DNA from: JARYLZ01 sp964388275
Lineage (GTDB): Bacteria > Bacteroidota > Ignavibacteria > SZUA-365
Direction of reading: 5' to 3'
Length of the DNA: 64,000 bases
NCBI GenBank assembly: GCA_964388275.1
Contig: CAYLZD010000005.1
Span: forward strand, 1 to 64,000
Shown: in pieces, positions 8,609 through 17,415 of the stretch
Layout of the letters: each line of letters opens with the position of its first letter
Position numbering within the stretch: the first letter of the stretch is position 1
Notes under the pieces: generated by a model
The model's input: only the letters and a program-made list of their open reading frames with translations
What the model was told of the DNA's origin: nothing
Database searches by the model: none
Program-made: the position numbers and the translations under genes

Positions 8609-9786
8609 CAGCGATTCTCCTCGCTGGACCCGGAACCATCGGCCATCCTTTGGTGAATGTTTGATTCACCGAGTGCACACGCTGTCAGTTGCTGCTCGAT
8701 GAAGCGCTGCATCTCCTCCTCCTTCGGCAACTCCAGCATGTACTTTGATACGAACAGCGCATTGTCAATGCCGGCCAACGCGTACTCCACCAGAGCGTGG
8801 TCTTTCTGCGTGCACAACAGGATACCTACCGGGGGGTTGTCGCCCTCGGTCATTATGTTCTTGCGGTACCAGCTCACGTAGGTGTTCAGTTGTCCGATGT
8901 TCTCGTGGCTGAACGCGGCGACTTTCAGCTCCACCAGGACATGGCATTTGAGAATGCGGTGATAGAACACGAGGTCGACGAAGTTGTGGCTGTCGCCGAT
9001 CAGAATGCGTTTCTGCCTTGCCTCAAAACAGAAGCCATGGCCCAGCTCGAGCAGAAAGTCGTGCAGTTTGTCCAGCAGTTGGTCTTCGAGATGCGATTCG
9101 CCCATCACTTCCTGCGGCTTCAGGCCCAGAAATTCGAAGACGTAGGGATCGCGTATATCCGGCACCGGCGCGGCGCGTTCCGCCGTCGCTTGCGCAAGGG
9201 TCGCCAGCGCGGCTTTATCCTTCGACAGCCCGGAGCGCTCGTAATAGAGGCTGGCGATCTGCCGCTTCAACTCGCGCACCGACCAGTTGCCACTAATGCA
9301 CTCCAGCTCGTAGAAGGCTCGTTTGGTCGCGTCCTCGCATTGCAGTAGTTCAGCGATGTGACTGAACGAGAGCTTGGCGACGACGTCGCCGGCGGCAACG
9401 CCCAATATGGGAGTCGGTGACTCCCGAGTGTCGCCGTGGGCGGTCGCAGGCAACAGCCTGGCCGCCAATTCGGGAGGCAGCGTCTCCCGAATCCGGGGAT
9501 AGGCCAGATAGAACTGGCGGTAGCGCCGCAATTCCCTCGCCTCGGAACGACTGACGCCCGCCTGCATCAGGCGTTCGGACAAACGCTCGATCAGATTGTC
9601 GCCGTATACGGCGCGGTCTGTGCCGTGCTGCTCGTATTCCGCAATATATAGGCCGATGAGCCAGTTGCGTAGAGTCAGGCTCATATTGACAGCCCTCGAT
9701 GCCTGGGCCCTCAGCTCGGCATGCACATGCCCGATGGCTGCGACCAGACGCTCGAAGGACCGGTCTGAAGGGGAGGGCGCAGCCAT
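8608..9786 (-). CDS. YhcG/DUF1016-family PD-(D/E)XK nuclease domain protein
   Basis: 392 residues from the ATG at 9786, two bases after the methyltransferase stop; the longer reading to 9954 only extends into that gene. The N-terminal half (about 10-110) matches the DUF1016 DNA-binding part; the C-terminal half carries the nuclease core with D271 (FVDLVFYHR), E286 and K288 (VELKVAAF), and Q299 (GQLNTY). YhcG proteins are often found inside restriction-modification loci; their function there is not settled, and branched-DNA or accessory nuclease roles are possible. The position between methyltransferase and Res suggests it is part of the complex or protects its assembly. Confidence 0.9.
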   Translation of the reverse strand: MAAPSPSDRSFERLVAAIGHVHAELRAQASRAVNMSLTLRNWLIGLYIAEYEQHGTDRAVYGDNLIERLSERLMQAGVSRSEARELRRYRQFYLAYPRIRETLPPELAARLLPATAHGDTRESPTPILGVAAGDVVAKLSFSHIAELLQCEDATKRAFYELECISGNWSVRELKRQIASLYYERSGLSKDKAALATLAQATAERAAPVPDIRDPYVFEFLGLKPQEVMGESHLEDQLLDKLHDFLLELGHGFCFEARQKRILIGDSHNFVDLVFYHRILKCHVLVELKVAAFSHENIGQLNTYVSWYRKNIMTEGDNPPVGILLCTQKDHALVEYALAGIDNALFVSKYMLELPKEEEMQRFIEQQLTACALGESNIHQRMADGSGSSEENR

Positions 9787-9788
9787 GT

Positions 9789-12700
9789 TCACGCCCTCTC
9801 CATCTCGAACATTAGACGGTGGAAGTCCTCTTCGATGAGCCGCACCTTCCACATGTCGTCGGGGGTCTTGAGGTTCTCCAGGTTGTTGCCGCCGTTGACG
9901 TAGATGAGGTCGAACTCGCTGTCCTTGGCCGAGTAGCCCTGCTTGGTGAACCACTCGTCAAGCACCAGGTTGTCCTGCTCCGGCACGCCGGTGAGCTTGC
10001 GCCAGATGATGAGCGTGCGTCGTTCGTCGGGCATGGTGCCGGTGACGGTGCGGAACCAGTACTCGCCGTCCGCAACCTGCTTGAGCCGCCCCTTCAGACG
10101 CAGGCGCTGCTCGCTGTCGCGCTCGAACGCGGCGCTGAAGGTCTGCGGCGCGGCGATGTGCCGGACGGTGAGGCCGGTCAGCCAGTTGAAGGTCTCCAGA
10201 AGATCGACATTGACCTCGCGGCTTTCGTCCGATCCGGGACGTTTGACCTTCAGCTTGTAAGCCGTGGGATCGGTGAACGCCTGCACGTTGAGCAGCGACT
10301 GGCTGCCGCGCGTTTCGACATCGAGCATATAGCGCAGAATGTATTGCTCCCTGAGTCCATCCGCACCCTGCGCCCCGGCAGAGTCGAGCAGGAGTTGCTG
10401 CGTTTCGGTGCGGCGGGTTTCCAGATTATTGAGCGTGTCCTCGTAGGATTCGAGGCGGACGACCTTCACGATGCGCGGGCTGCGCTCGGCTTCCTCTGCC
10501 GTGGCGAGGCGCTTGGGCTTGCCATCCTTCCACTCCGGCGTGAAGGTGACCTTTTTGATGCGTGGCAGAAGCACCGTGTCGAAGTAATCGCCCATCTCGA
10601 CGAGAATGAACTTGCGCCTCCCGCCGTCCTCACGGTTGAGGTTGATGACGGCGTGGCCGGTTGTACCTGTACCGCCGAAGAAGTCGCCAACAGTATCACT
10701 CTGCGCAACCCAATACATCAGCGAATCACGCACAAGATGCAGGGACTTGGGATAAGTGAACTTCTGTGCACTACCAAGGCCGAGAATATCTGAAAGAAGC
10801 TTCGTCCCATAGGTTGTGGCAGAGTAACGCGAATCATGCCACAGCGTCTTCGGTTTCTTCCCTTCAGGTTCCCTTGACTTCTTTGATACCTCAAGCCTAC
10901 CTGCTTTAACTCGTACGGCGATGTCTCCGCTGGCAATACCTTTCCGGGCGCCGTCTGGGTTGACTCGCCAGATTCTATTCTCACCCTTTGGATCAATTGG
11001 CCATGTTACAATCTCTCCTGCGCTGGGTTCTTCGCGTGGATTCCAAGTCCTGGCCTGTTCGTCCCAATCCATCGACGGGACGCGGACCGTTGTTTCAGAG
11101 ATATACAGAGGGAACCACTGACCGGGCCGGTCTGATGGCCGTGAATTCCCACCTCTTCGCCGCAAGTTGTCCCAGGCGAACCTACCTTCCCCATCCATTT
11201 GATCGTATACTAACACTTCCTCTTGGGTTAAGTCTCGAAGCTGCATATTCGCAATGTCGATATCCTTTGCGAAAATATGGCAATAGTCATGGCTTCGCGC
11301 AGGGACGTTCGGCCGGATGTTCTGCCCCGCGGGATTAACCTCTATAGCAATAGTGCCCATATAGTTGGCATCTCCGAATGCTCCGCGTAAAATATCCCTA
11401 AACGCCGCGTATTCGGTGTCATCGATCGCACCGAGGAAGGTTCCATCAGGTGCAAGCGTGTGGACCGCCGTGGCCACACCCTGCGCAACCATGGTGATCC
11501 AAGACGAGTGTTTGTAGTTGTTTTTATAGAGGAATGCATTCTCCGACGTGTTGTACGGTGGATCAATGTAGATGCACTTTACTTTCTCCCGATACCGAGT
11601 CTGCACCAGTGACAGCGCCTGGAAATTCTCACTATAGAACAGCACGCCGTCGGTCTGCTCTTCCACATCGCCCATGGCTTCCAGAAGCCGCGAAGTGAAA
11701 TCCGCATCGAAGTGCTGCGTGTCCAACACCAGCGTCGGGTGTATCTTCAGAAACTCCGTCGTCAGCGGCTTGCTGTACCCCGGCTTGATCAAGTCACCCT
11801 CGATCTCGTCGATGGCATACAGCTTCTCCCACTCTTCGTGCTGCGCGTCGTTGGCGATGATCTCCGCATAGAATGCCTCAGGGATGCAGCCCACCGTGAT
11901 GCACTCCTGCGTCTCGACCACGAACTTCTTCTTCAGCCACAGCTTCTTCTGGAAGTCCTCGAGCTGAGCGAGGAAGGCGATGATCTTGCACGCGATCTTG
12001 CGGATGACCTTGATCTTTGATAGGTACTGCTCGACGCGCGGCGCGGCCTCGTTCTCCACGTCGTCCAGGTGCATGACTTCGTTTTTTATATAGAAGTCCA
12101 GCTCCCGTCGCAGGAAGGCGCCGAGGTCCTTGTGGATGAAGTAGTCGAAGGTGTTGCGCGCGGTGTAGCGCCGGAGGTGCGCCTCCAGGCGCGTATAATC
12201 GGCCTTCTCGCCGTTCGCCGTGACGTGCTGCTTGCCCAGCTCTGCAATCCATGCCGCCAATGAGGGATCGTTCACCGCCAGCACGCGTTTCACTGCGAAC
12301 GCGCTCAGGTCTTTCTGCGCCGGCGGCTTGCTCTTGCCCGTACGCACATCGTCGGGCCAGTCGGTGAGCGTCGCCGGGCGGTACTCGAAGCGGATGATAA
12401 GTTCCTTGCCGTGTTCGCCTTCCTGTTCAGCGATGAAGCTCTGGCCTGAGCTTGCAGAAGGAGCGTGGTCGGATGCTCCCGGCGCTGCCAGGATAAACAC
12501 ACGGTCCTTGCCCTCCGCGGCTTTGACGTTGCCGTGCTCGCCCTCGGCAACGTCGACCAGCCGCAAGTGCACGCGCATCGGCTGCTTGTCGCTGTCCGGC
12601 CGCAGGCGGAAGGCGTAGTCGCGCAGGTACTCGCTGGTCTTGATGTAGTACTGGTCCTTGTTGGCCCAGTGGAGCGTGACTTCCTCCCCCTCGTAAGGGA

Positions 12701-13118
12701 TGGCGTAGACGCCTTGCTTGTAGACTCGTTTCGCGAGGAAATCACCCTCGGAGTAGTAGCGTCGGAAGAAGCTGAACAGGTGGTCGTAAACCTCGTTCTC
12801 CAGCGCGCCGATGTCCACGGCGTCGCTCGCTAGCCGGGCGCGCAGATCGGCAACCTTGGGCGACTGCGCCGGGTCCATGCCTGCGGCTACGATGCCGTCT
12901 ATGACTTTCTCCAGCTCCTTTTCGATCTCGGCCTTGTCGGCACTCTTGTACTGGCCGAACGCCGCCTGCACTTGCGGAAGCAGGTCCTTTTCGAGGAACT
13001 GCGACACCTCGGAGCTCTTGGCGTGCATGACGCGGTAGAGGCCGAAGTCCAGATCGGGCTGGTCGAGCTGGAACAGCTCCTGCAGCAGTGTTTTCAGCTT
13101 TTCGTATTTCTGGCTCAT
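9789..13118 (-). CDS. Large beta-class (type III Mod-like) DNA methyltransferase
   Basis: 1109 residues. The catalytic motif DPPYN lies at 519-523 and the SAM motif FFGGTGTTG at 813-821, the order of beta-class N6-adenine or N4-cytosine methyltransferases such as type III Mod. The 290 residues between them would hold the target recognition region. An N-terminal extension of about 500 residues, helical and charged (starting MSQKYEKLKTLLQELFQLDQ), and a C-terminal tail of about 280 residues make it nearly twice the length of classical Mod proteins (about 600-650). It follows the SNF2 gene by 42 bases. Likely role: modifies host sites and recognises targets for the Res-like subunit. The recognised site cannot be read from sequence. 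Confidence 0.9.
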   Translation of the reverse strand: MSQKYEKLKTLLQELFQLDQPDLDFGLYRVMHAKSSEVSQFLEKDLLPQVQAAFGQYKSADKAEIEKELEKVIDGIVAAGMDPAQSPKVADLRARLASDAVDIGALENEVYDHLFSFFRRYYSEGDFLAKRVYKQGVYAIPYEGEEVTLHWANKDQYYIKTSEYLRDYAFRLRPDSDKQPMRVHLRLVDVAEGEHGNVKAAEGKDRVFILAAPGASDHAPSASSGQSFIAEQEGEHGKELIIRFEYRPATLTDWPDDVRTGKSKPPAQKDLSAFAVKRVLAVNDPSLAAWIAELGKQHVTANGEKADYTRLEAHLRRYTARNTFDYFIHKDLGAFLRRELDFYIKNEVMHLDDVENEAAPRVEQYLSKIKVIRKIACKIIAFLAQLEDFQKKLWLKKKFVVETQECITVGCIPEAFYAEIIANDAQHEEWEKLYAIDEIEGDLIKPGYSKPLTTEFLKIHPTLVLDTQHFDADFTSRLLEAMGDVEEQTDGVLFYSENFQALSLVQTRYREKVKCIYIDPPYNTSENAFLYKNNYKHSSWITMVAQGVATAVHTLAPDGTFLGAIDDTEYAAFRDILRGAFGDANYMGTIAIEVNPAGQNIRPNVPARSHDYCHIFAKDIDIANMQLRDLTQEEVLVYDQMDGEGRFAWDNLRRRGGNSRPSDRPGQWFPLYISETTVRVPSMDWDEQARTWNPREEPSAGEIVTWPIDPKGENRIWRVNPDGARKGIASGDIAVRVKAGRLEVSKKSREPEGKKPKTLWHDSRYSATTYGTKLLSDILGLGSAQKFTYPKSLHLVRDSLMYWVAQSDTVGDFFGGTGTTGHAVINLNREDGGRRKFILVEMGDYFDTVLLPRIKKVTFTPEWKDGKPKRLATAEEAERSPRIVKVVRLESYEDTLNNLETRRTETQQLLLDSAGAQGADGLREQYILRYMLDVETRGSQSLLNVQAFTDPTAYKLKVKRPGSDESREVNVDLLETFNWLTGLTVRHIAAPQTFSAAFERDSEQRLRLKGRLKQVADGEYWFRTVTGTMPDERRTLIIWRKLTGVPEQDNLVLDEWFTKQGYSAKDSEFDLIYVNGGNNLENLKTPDDMWKVRLIEEDFHRLMFEMERA

Positions 13119-13160
13119 TGAGTACTGCTTCCTTGGTTCGTATAGTCGGTGTGCGGCGGG

Positions 13161-16067
13161 CTACTGTACAGTCCAACGGATGGTGAAGAGCGTCTCGTTA
13201 ACGGTGTGCTGTGCCAGTCGACGTTCCAGCGAATCGATCAGCGAGTCGCGCTTCTCCATGATCTCATCTTCGACCTTGAAGATATCCTGCCGCTGGCGGC
13301 GCTGCTGCTTTTCCAGCTTCTGATGCTGCTGCTGAATCGCGTGCTGCTCTTCGATTGTGACAGCTTGGCGCGCTTGCCGCCTTAGCGCCTTGATCTGTTC
13401 CTTGGTATCAGTGAGCGCTTTCTCGGCCGAGAGCACCATGTCGTCGGCCCACTGCTCGAGCTTATCGCGGGCCGCGTTGAAATGTACGTTGTTCTGCTCA
13501 AGAGAGCGACTCACGGTCGCCTTGGCGTGGCGCTCCGCGTCGGCGTGCAGGCGATACTGCTCGGCGGGTGGGATCGACCCGTCGCCTTCAACGCGGCCGG
13601 CACAACCGAAGAGTTTTTCCATCGTCTCCTGGTCGAGCGAGGCGCCGGCCGTGTCGAACCCCGAGAAGAGAAGATACTCCTCACGCTCGTAGGACTCCAC
13701 CACCAAGCGCGTCAGCGTGAGGAAGCCGCTCTTTCCGCGAAGCGCTTCGACGACATGGACGTGGGCCGGATGATGCGACACATCGAAGACGATCCGCGCC
13801 GCCGGCGTGACGAGAGTCTTCGCGGTTTCCACGACGTGTTCTCCCAGCGGGTGCGAGAGGCGATATAAAAACCGGCTGCGTTCCTCGCCACCGCAATCGT
13901 CGTCCCCCTCCGCCGCCCTGGGGGAGGACTTGGTGATCAGGTGGTAGCGGCCGGTCGCGATCTCCGTATTCGGCGGGCGCTCAAGGTCGAAGGCCAGCGC
14001 TGCATCGTCGAAGCGGGCTTGGGTCGCGAGCATGAAACGGGTCAGCGACCAGAAGCGCCGGCCGAAACGATCGAGCTGAGCCTTCGCATCGTCAAGCTGC
14101 AGCCGCAGGCGTTGATGCACGTCCTCGTCGAAATGTTCGAACAGAGTTCGGCGCGTGTCGTCCATCCGCGTGCGGATGCTCTCGTCCATCTCTGCCTGCA
14201 GAATGCGGAATTCGGCGTCGATCTCCTCAGGTGTGCGGCACTGCTGGTAGATGGCCAGGATGCGTTTCTCGAAGTCCACGCCGGACTCAATCGTACCCAG
14301 CACCTCGTCGGAGGCTCCGAAGACGCCGCTGAAGAGACTGAACTTCTCCCCAAGCAGTTCGAGAACGCGGCGGTCGACCTCGTTGCGCTCGTTCAGGAAG
14401 TTTATCACGACCACGTCGTGCTTCTGACCATAGCGGTGACAGCGGCCTATGCGCTGTTCGATACGCTGCGGGTTCCACGGCAGGTCGTAGTTGATGACCA
14501 GCGAGCAGAATTGCAGGTTGATGCCTTCCGCCGCTGCTTCGGTGGCGAGCAGGATCGAACCTTGATCGCGAAAGTGCTCGATGAGCGCCGTGCGCACATC
14601 CACGGCGCGCGAACCCGAGGCGCGGCCGGTGTCGCGGTTCTTCTCCACCCAGCGCTCGTAGATCTCGGTGGCGTCCGGCCCGCTATTGGTGCCGTTGAAG
14701 AGCACGACCTGGCCGCCGTAGCCATGCGACTCGAGGAAGGTCTTCAGGTAATCCTGCGTGCGGCGCGATTCGGTGAAGATCAGCGCCTTGCGCGCCGCGC
14801 CCGTAGTCGCCATCTGTGAAAAGCCGATTTCCAGAGCGGCAAGCAGGGTCTTGGTCTTTGTGTCGGTACCGATGCCGCGCGCCCAGTTGGCGAGCCGTTG
14901 CAGGATGTCGATCTCCTCTCGCAGCTTCTGTCGATCAATGGTGTGGGGCACGCTCAATGCCTCGGTTTCATTTGGCTCCGTGAGGATCTCGTCGAGCAGG
15001 TCGTCTTCGATTTCCTCCGCCTCGAGGAGAGCCTCGGTGAATGCCGCGTCGTCCTGCACCTTCTCGTCGCGTAACGTTTCGAGACGCGTACGCAGGGTGT
15101 CCAATGTGGCAGCAATGGCCTGCGACGACGAGGCGAGCAGTTTGCGCAGGATGAGCACGGTCAGATGTCGCTGACGCTGGGGGAGCGCATAGCTGTTCTC
15201 GCGCTGCAGGAACCCGGACACCGCCTCGTAGAGCGCATGCTCGTCGTCGCTCGGCGTGAACGGTCGCGTGATCGGCCGGCGCTCGGTGTAGCGGATATAC
15301 TCGGTGACCTGATTGCGCAACGTGCGCTTGCAGAAGCACGAGAGACGCTCACGCAGATCGCTGATGCTGCTGCCGGCACCGGCGAACTGGGATCGAAAGG
15401 AGTCGAGATCCCCGAACAGGTGTTCGTCGATAAGTGTCGAAAGGCCGTAGAGCTCGAACAGTGAGTTCTGCAGCGGAGTTGCTGTGAGCAAAAGCGTACG
15501 GCAGTCCTCGATTGCCCAGCGAATGCCTTGGCCGACCTTGTTGCTCGGGCGGTACGCATTGCGAAGCTTGTGGGCTTCGTCGATGACGACGAGATCCCAA
15601 GCGATACTCTTCAATTCCTCGCGCAACGCACTCGCGTAGTTCATGGACAGGATGAGCACAGTCTTTTCGTTCAACGGTGCGCGACCATCGCGTTGCGCCT
15701 CTCGGTAAGCTTTAGCGTCGAGCACCCGAACGGGCAGATTGAACTTCTCCTCGAGCTCCATCGCCCACTGCTTGCGTAGCGATGCCGGGCAGATCACCAT
15801 CAGCCGGCGCTTGCGCTCTGCCCAGAACTGGCAGAGCACGATGCCCGCCTCAATCGTCTTTCCAAGCCCGACCTCATCGGCTAAAATCACGCCTTTCGAT
15901 AGGGGTGACTGGATGGCGAAGAGCGATGCCTCGATCTGGTGCGGATTGAGATCCACGACTGCGTCGAACAGCGCCATAGATAGCCGGTCCATGCCGCTCG
16001 TTGCCCGCCGAGTCAGGTCGTAGGCGAAGTATTTTGCATGGTGCGGGGTCAGATCCATCAGCGACAT
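13161..16067 (-). CDS. SNF2/RapA-like ATPase of a restriction-type locus
   Basis: 968 residues. SNF2 helicase motifs: DEVGLGKT (64-71) Walker A, DEAH at 163-166 (VVIDEAHKLRN), LLLTATPLQNS motif III, and in the second lobe EGINLQFCSLVINYDLPWNP with IGRCHRYGQ as motifs V-VI. The C-terminal 400 residues hold no domain I recognise but end in a long coiled coil rich in Gln and Arg (about 870-960). RapA-like ATPases move along double-stranded DNA and remodel bound proteins. As first gene of the operon it probably works with the methyltransferase and Res proteins. DISARM class 1 also has an SNF2 protein, but the other DISARM genes are absent. Confidence 0.9.
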   Translation of the reverse strand: MSLMDLTPHHAKYFAYDLTRRATSGMDRLSMALFDAVVDLNPHQIEASLFAIQSPLSKGVILADEVGLGKTIEAGIVLCQFWAERKRRLMVICPASLRKQWAMELEEKFNLPVRVLDAKAYREAQRDGRAPLNEKTVLILSMNYASALREELKSIAWDLVVIDEAHKLRNAYRPSNKVGQGIRWAIEDCRTLLLTATPLQNSLFELYGLSTLIDEHLFGDLDSFRSQFAGAGSSISDLRERLSCFCKRTLRNQVTEYIRYTERRPITRPFTPSDDEHALYEAVSGFLQRENSYALPQRQRHLTVLILRKLLASSSQAIAATLDTLRTRLETLRDEKVQDDAAFTEALLEAEEIEDDLLDEILTEPNETEALSVPHTIDRQKLREEIDILQRLANWARGIGTDTKTKTLLAALEIGFSQMATTGAARKALIFTESRRTQDYLKTFLESHGYGGQVVLFNGTNSGPDATEIYERWVEKNRDTGRASGSRAVDVRTALIEHFRDQGSILLATEAAAEGINLQFCSLVINYDLPWNPQRIEQRIGRCHRYGQKHDVVVINFLNERNEVDRRVLELLGEKFSLFSGVFGASDEVLGTIESGVDFEKRILAIYQQCRTPEEIDAEFRILQAEMDESIRTRMDDTRRTLFEHFDEDVHQRLRLQLDDAKAQLDRFGRRFWSLTRFMLATQARFDDAALAFDLERPPNTEIATGRYHLITKSSPRAAEGDDDCGGEERSRFLYRLSHPLGEHVVETAKTLVTPAARIVFDVSHHPAHVHVVEALRGKSGFLTLTRLVVESYEREEYLLFSGFDTAGASLDQETMEKLFGCAGRVEGDGSIPPAEQYRLHADAERHAKATVSRSLEQNNVHFNAARDKLEQWADDMVLSAEKALTDTKEQIKALRRQARQAVTIEEQHAIQQQHQKLEKQQRRQRQDIFKVEDEIMEKRDSLIDSLERRLAQHTVNETLFTIRWTVQ

Positions 16068-16765
16068 CCCAATTCTGCTCTGAGCCGGCTCTTGTCGATG
16101 CGTTTGTTGTGATTCCAGGGGCTCACTCTTCGGCCTTGTGTTTGGTGCGTCTAATGCTCAGCATCAGCGTCAATGCGCAGTGCTGTTTGCCGCGCGCACA
16201 CACGACCGAAACCCTGTTTCAACAGTTGCTTGGAGAAATCTCACGCGATCTGCTATGCTCCCGGTCCTTTATCTAAAGAATTTACGGAAAGGGAAGGGGA
16301 TATTCAAGCCGATAATCCGGTAATAAGCGACAATTTATTCCAGAAGGTGTGCTCGAGGCGGCAAGCGGTAGGCGGCGCCGGCGGGCGCTTCATGAGCCGG
16401 AAAGCGAGCGTGGCGCCAATATGAAGAAGACGGGATAAAGAACACTCGCGCCGCGGCCGCCGGCTTCACGGCGGCGCCGGCTGCGGCCTTTGCTCCTAAA
16501 AGGGCGCGGGGCTGTTGTTTCGGATTCCTGCAGGAAAGCATGAACGCGGTCCGGTGATCATCAGGACGCTTCAATGCTTCGGCGGCCGGATCCGGGTGTC
16601 CGGAAAGACCGCGGAGCTTCTCGATCGAGTGACGCTCCGCGCTTGATTGATCGAAAGGCCGGGACTGTCAACCCTTGAGCGCAGCAACAGCGGGCCCTTA
16701 TCAGGATATCAATTGTCGTGATTCAGTGGAAACGCCTGTGCCGGGACTCGTAGAAAACGGCCCGC
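16068..16765. other. Long intergenic stretch (698 bp) between defence operon and core genes
   Basis: No convincing gene. It must hold the promoter of the minus-strand defence operon. A GC-rich imperfect inverted repeat of GCCGCGGCCGCC and GGCGGCGCCGGC type lies near 16450-16492. The short open frames seen here have arginine- and alanine-rich content typical of non-coding GC-rich DNA. This may mark the right border of the accessory block. Confidence 0.5.
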
Positions 16766-17269
16766 CTATTCCATCAGCAGTTCGCGGAGCAGTATCCGCT
16801 TGTCCTCCACCGACGCTCCGCTCAGGTCGTAGCTGTCGCCGCCGTCGAGGGACGACAGCAGGCCTCCGATGATGCCGCCGAGGGCTCCGCAGATTCCTCC
16901 GAAGACGAGCGTGGGCAGGGCGATGAACGACGCCGTTTCACCCGCGGAATTGCTGCCGGTCGCGGCCCAACCGATGCCGGCGGCCAGTCCGCTCACAGAG
17001 CCCAAGCCCGCGCCCCACAGCGCGCCGTCGGCGGCGCCGTCCCAAAAACCGGATGTGCTGCGCACATGCACCGCCTTCAGTTCCTCGATAGGCAGGACAA
17101 CGTCACCCGAATCAGCGCTTATCACCAGGTTGTTCCGCACTATGCTCAACTGCGCGGGCCATGCGGTGATCTCCCGGGCGTCGGTCTGTAACACGAAAAT
17201 GTCGCCCTGCGCCGAAACCCGCGGCGCCGCTGCGGTGAACGAGAGCAGTATGAAGAGGGCGGTTCGCAT
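16766..17269 (-). CDS. Secreted hypothetical protein with glycine-rich hydrophobic segment
   Basis: 167 residues. The first 20 residues form a signal peptide ending in VSAQ, so the mature part is exported. Residues about 80-145 are rich in Gly, Ala and small hydrophobics (LWGAGLGSVSGLAAGIGWAA and GGICGALGGIIGGLL), like glycine-zipper segments that insert in or span membranes. Before this lies a short beta-rich stretch (PAQLSIVRNNLVISADSGDVVLPIEELKAVHVRS, not quoted in full significance), suggestive of a small barrel. I do not recognise a family. It lies downstream of tRNA-Val on the same strand, separated by a terminator. Confidence 0.65.
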   Translation of the reverse strand: MRTALFILLSFTAAAPRVSAQGDIFVLQTDAREITAWPAQLSIVRNNLVISADSGDVVLPIEELKAVHVRSTSGFWDGAADGALWGAGLGSVSGLAAGIGWAATGSNSAGETASFIALPTLVFGGICGALGGIIGGLLSSLDGGDSYDLSGASVEDKRILLRELLME

Positions 17270-17296
17270 ATCGGCCGGGAGTTTGTTGCTTTGCGC

Positions 17297-17326
17297 GAAG
17301 AGCCCCTCTTCCGGGGCTCTTCTTTT
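17297..17326. terminator. Hairpin terminator between tRNA-Val and the secreted protein gene
   Basis: A perfect 10-bp stem, GAAGAGCCCC and GGGGCTCTTC, with a 6-base loop, followed by TTTT on the plus strand. It lies two bases past the tRNA-Val 3' end on the minus strand. The T-run favours plus-strand activity, but the position fits the end of the tRNA transcript. Confidence 0.7.
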
Positions 17327-17327
17327 G

Positions 17328-17402
17328 TGGACGCTATAGGATTTGAACCTATGACCTCACGCGTGTGAAGCGTGCGCTCTGGACCAGCTGAGCTAAGCGT
17401 CC
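17328..17402 (-). tRNA. tRNA-Val (anticodon CAC)
   Basis: Reverse strand folds into a full cloverleaf: acceptor GGACGCT pairs with AGCGTCC, D-arm AGCTCAGCTGGTCCAGAGC, anticodon stem CACGC/GCGTG around loop TTCACAC with anticodon CAC (valine GUG), and T-arm ATAGGTTCAAATCCTAT. Discriminator is A; CCA is not encoded, so it must be added after transcription. Confidence 0.95.
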
Positions 17403-17415
17403 GGAGAACACAAAT

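Noticed and set aside
5297..16067. Assignment as DISARM or BREX
   Set aside because: There is an SNF2 protein and a methylase, but no drmA, drmB, drmC, pglZ, brxC or brxL homologue; the methylase is of DPPY type and Res-like.
16335..16574. 79-codon minus-strand frame in the long intergenic stretch
   Set aside because: Ala/Arg/Pro-rich composition as in GC-rich non-coding DNA, and no ribosome site or family.
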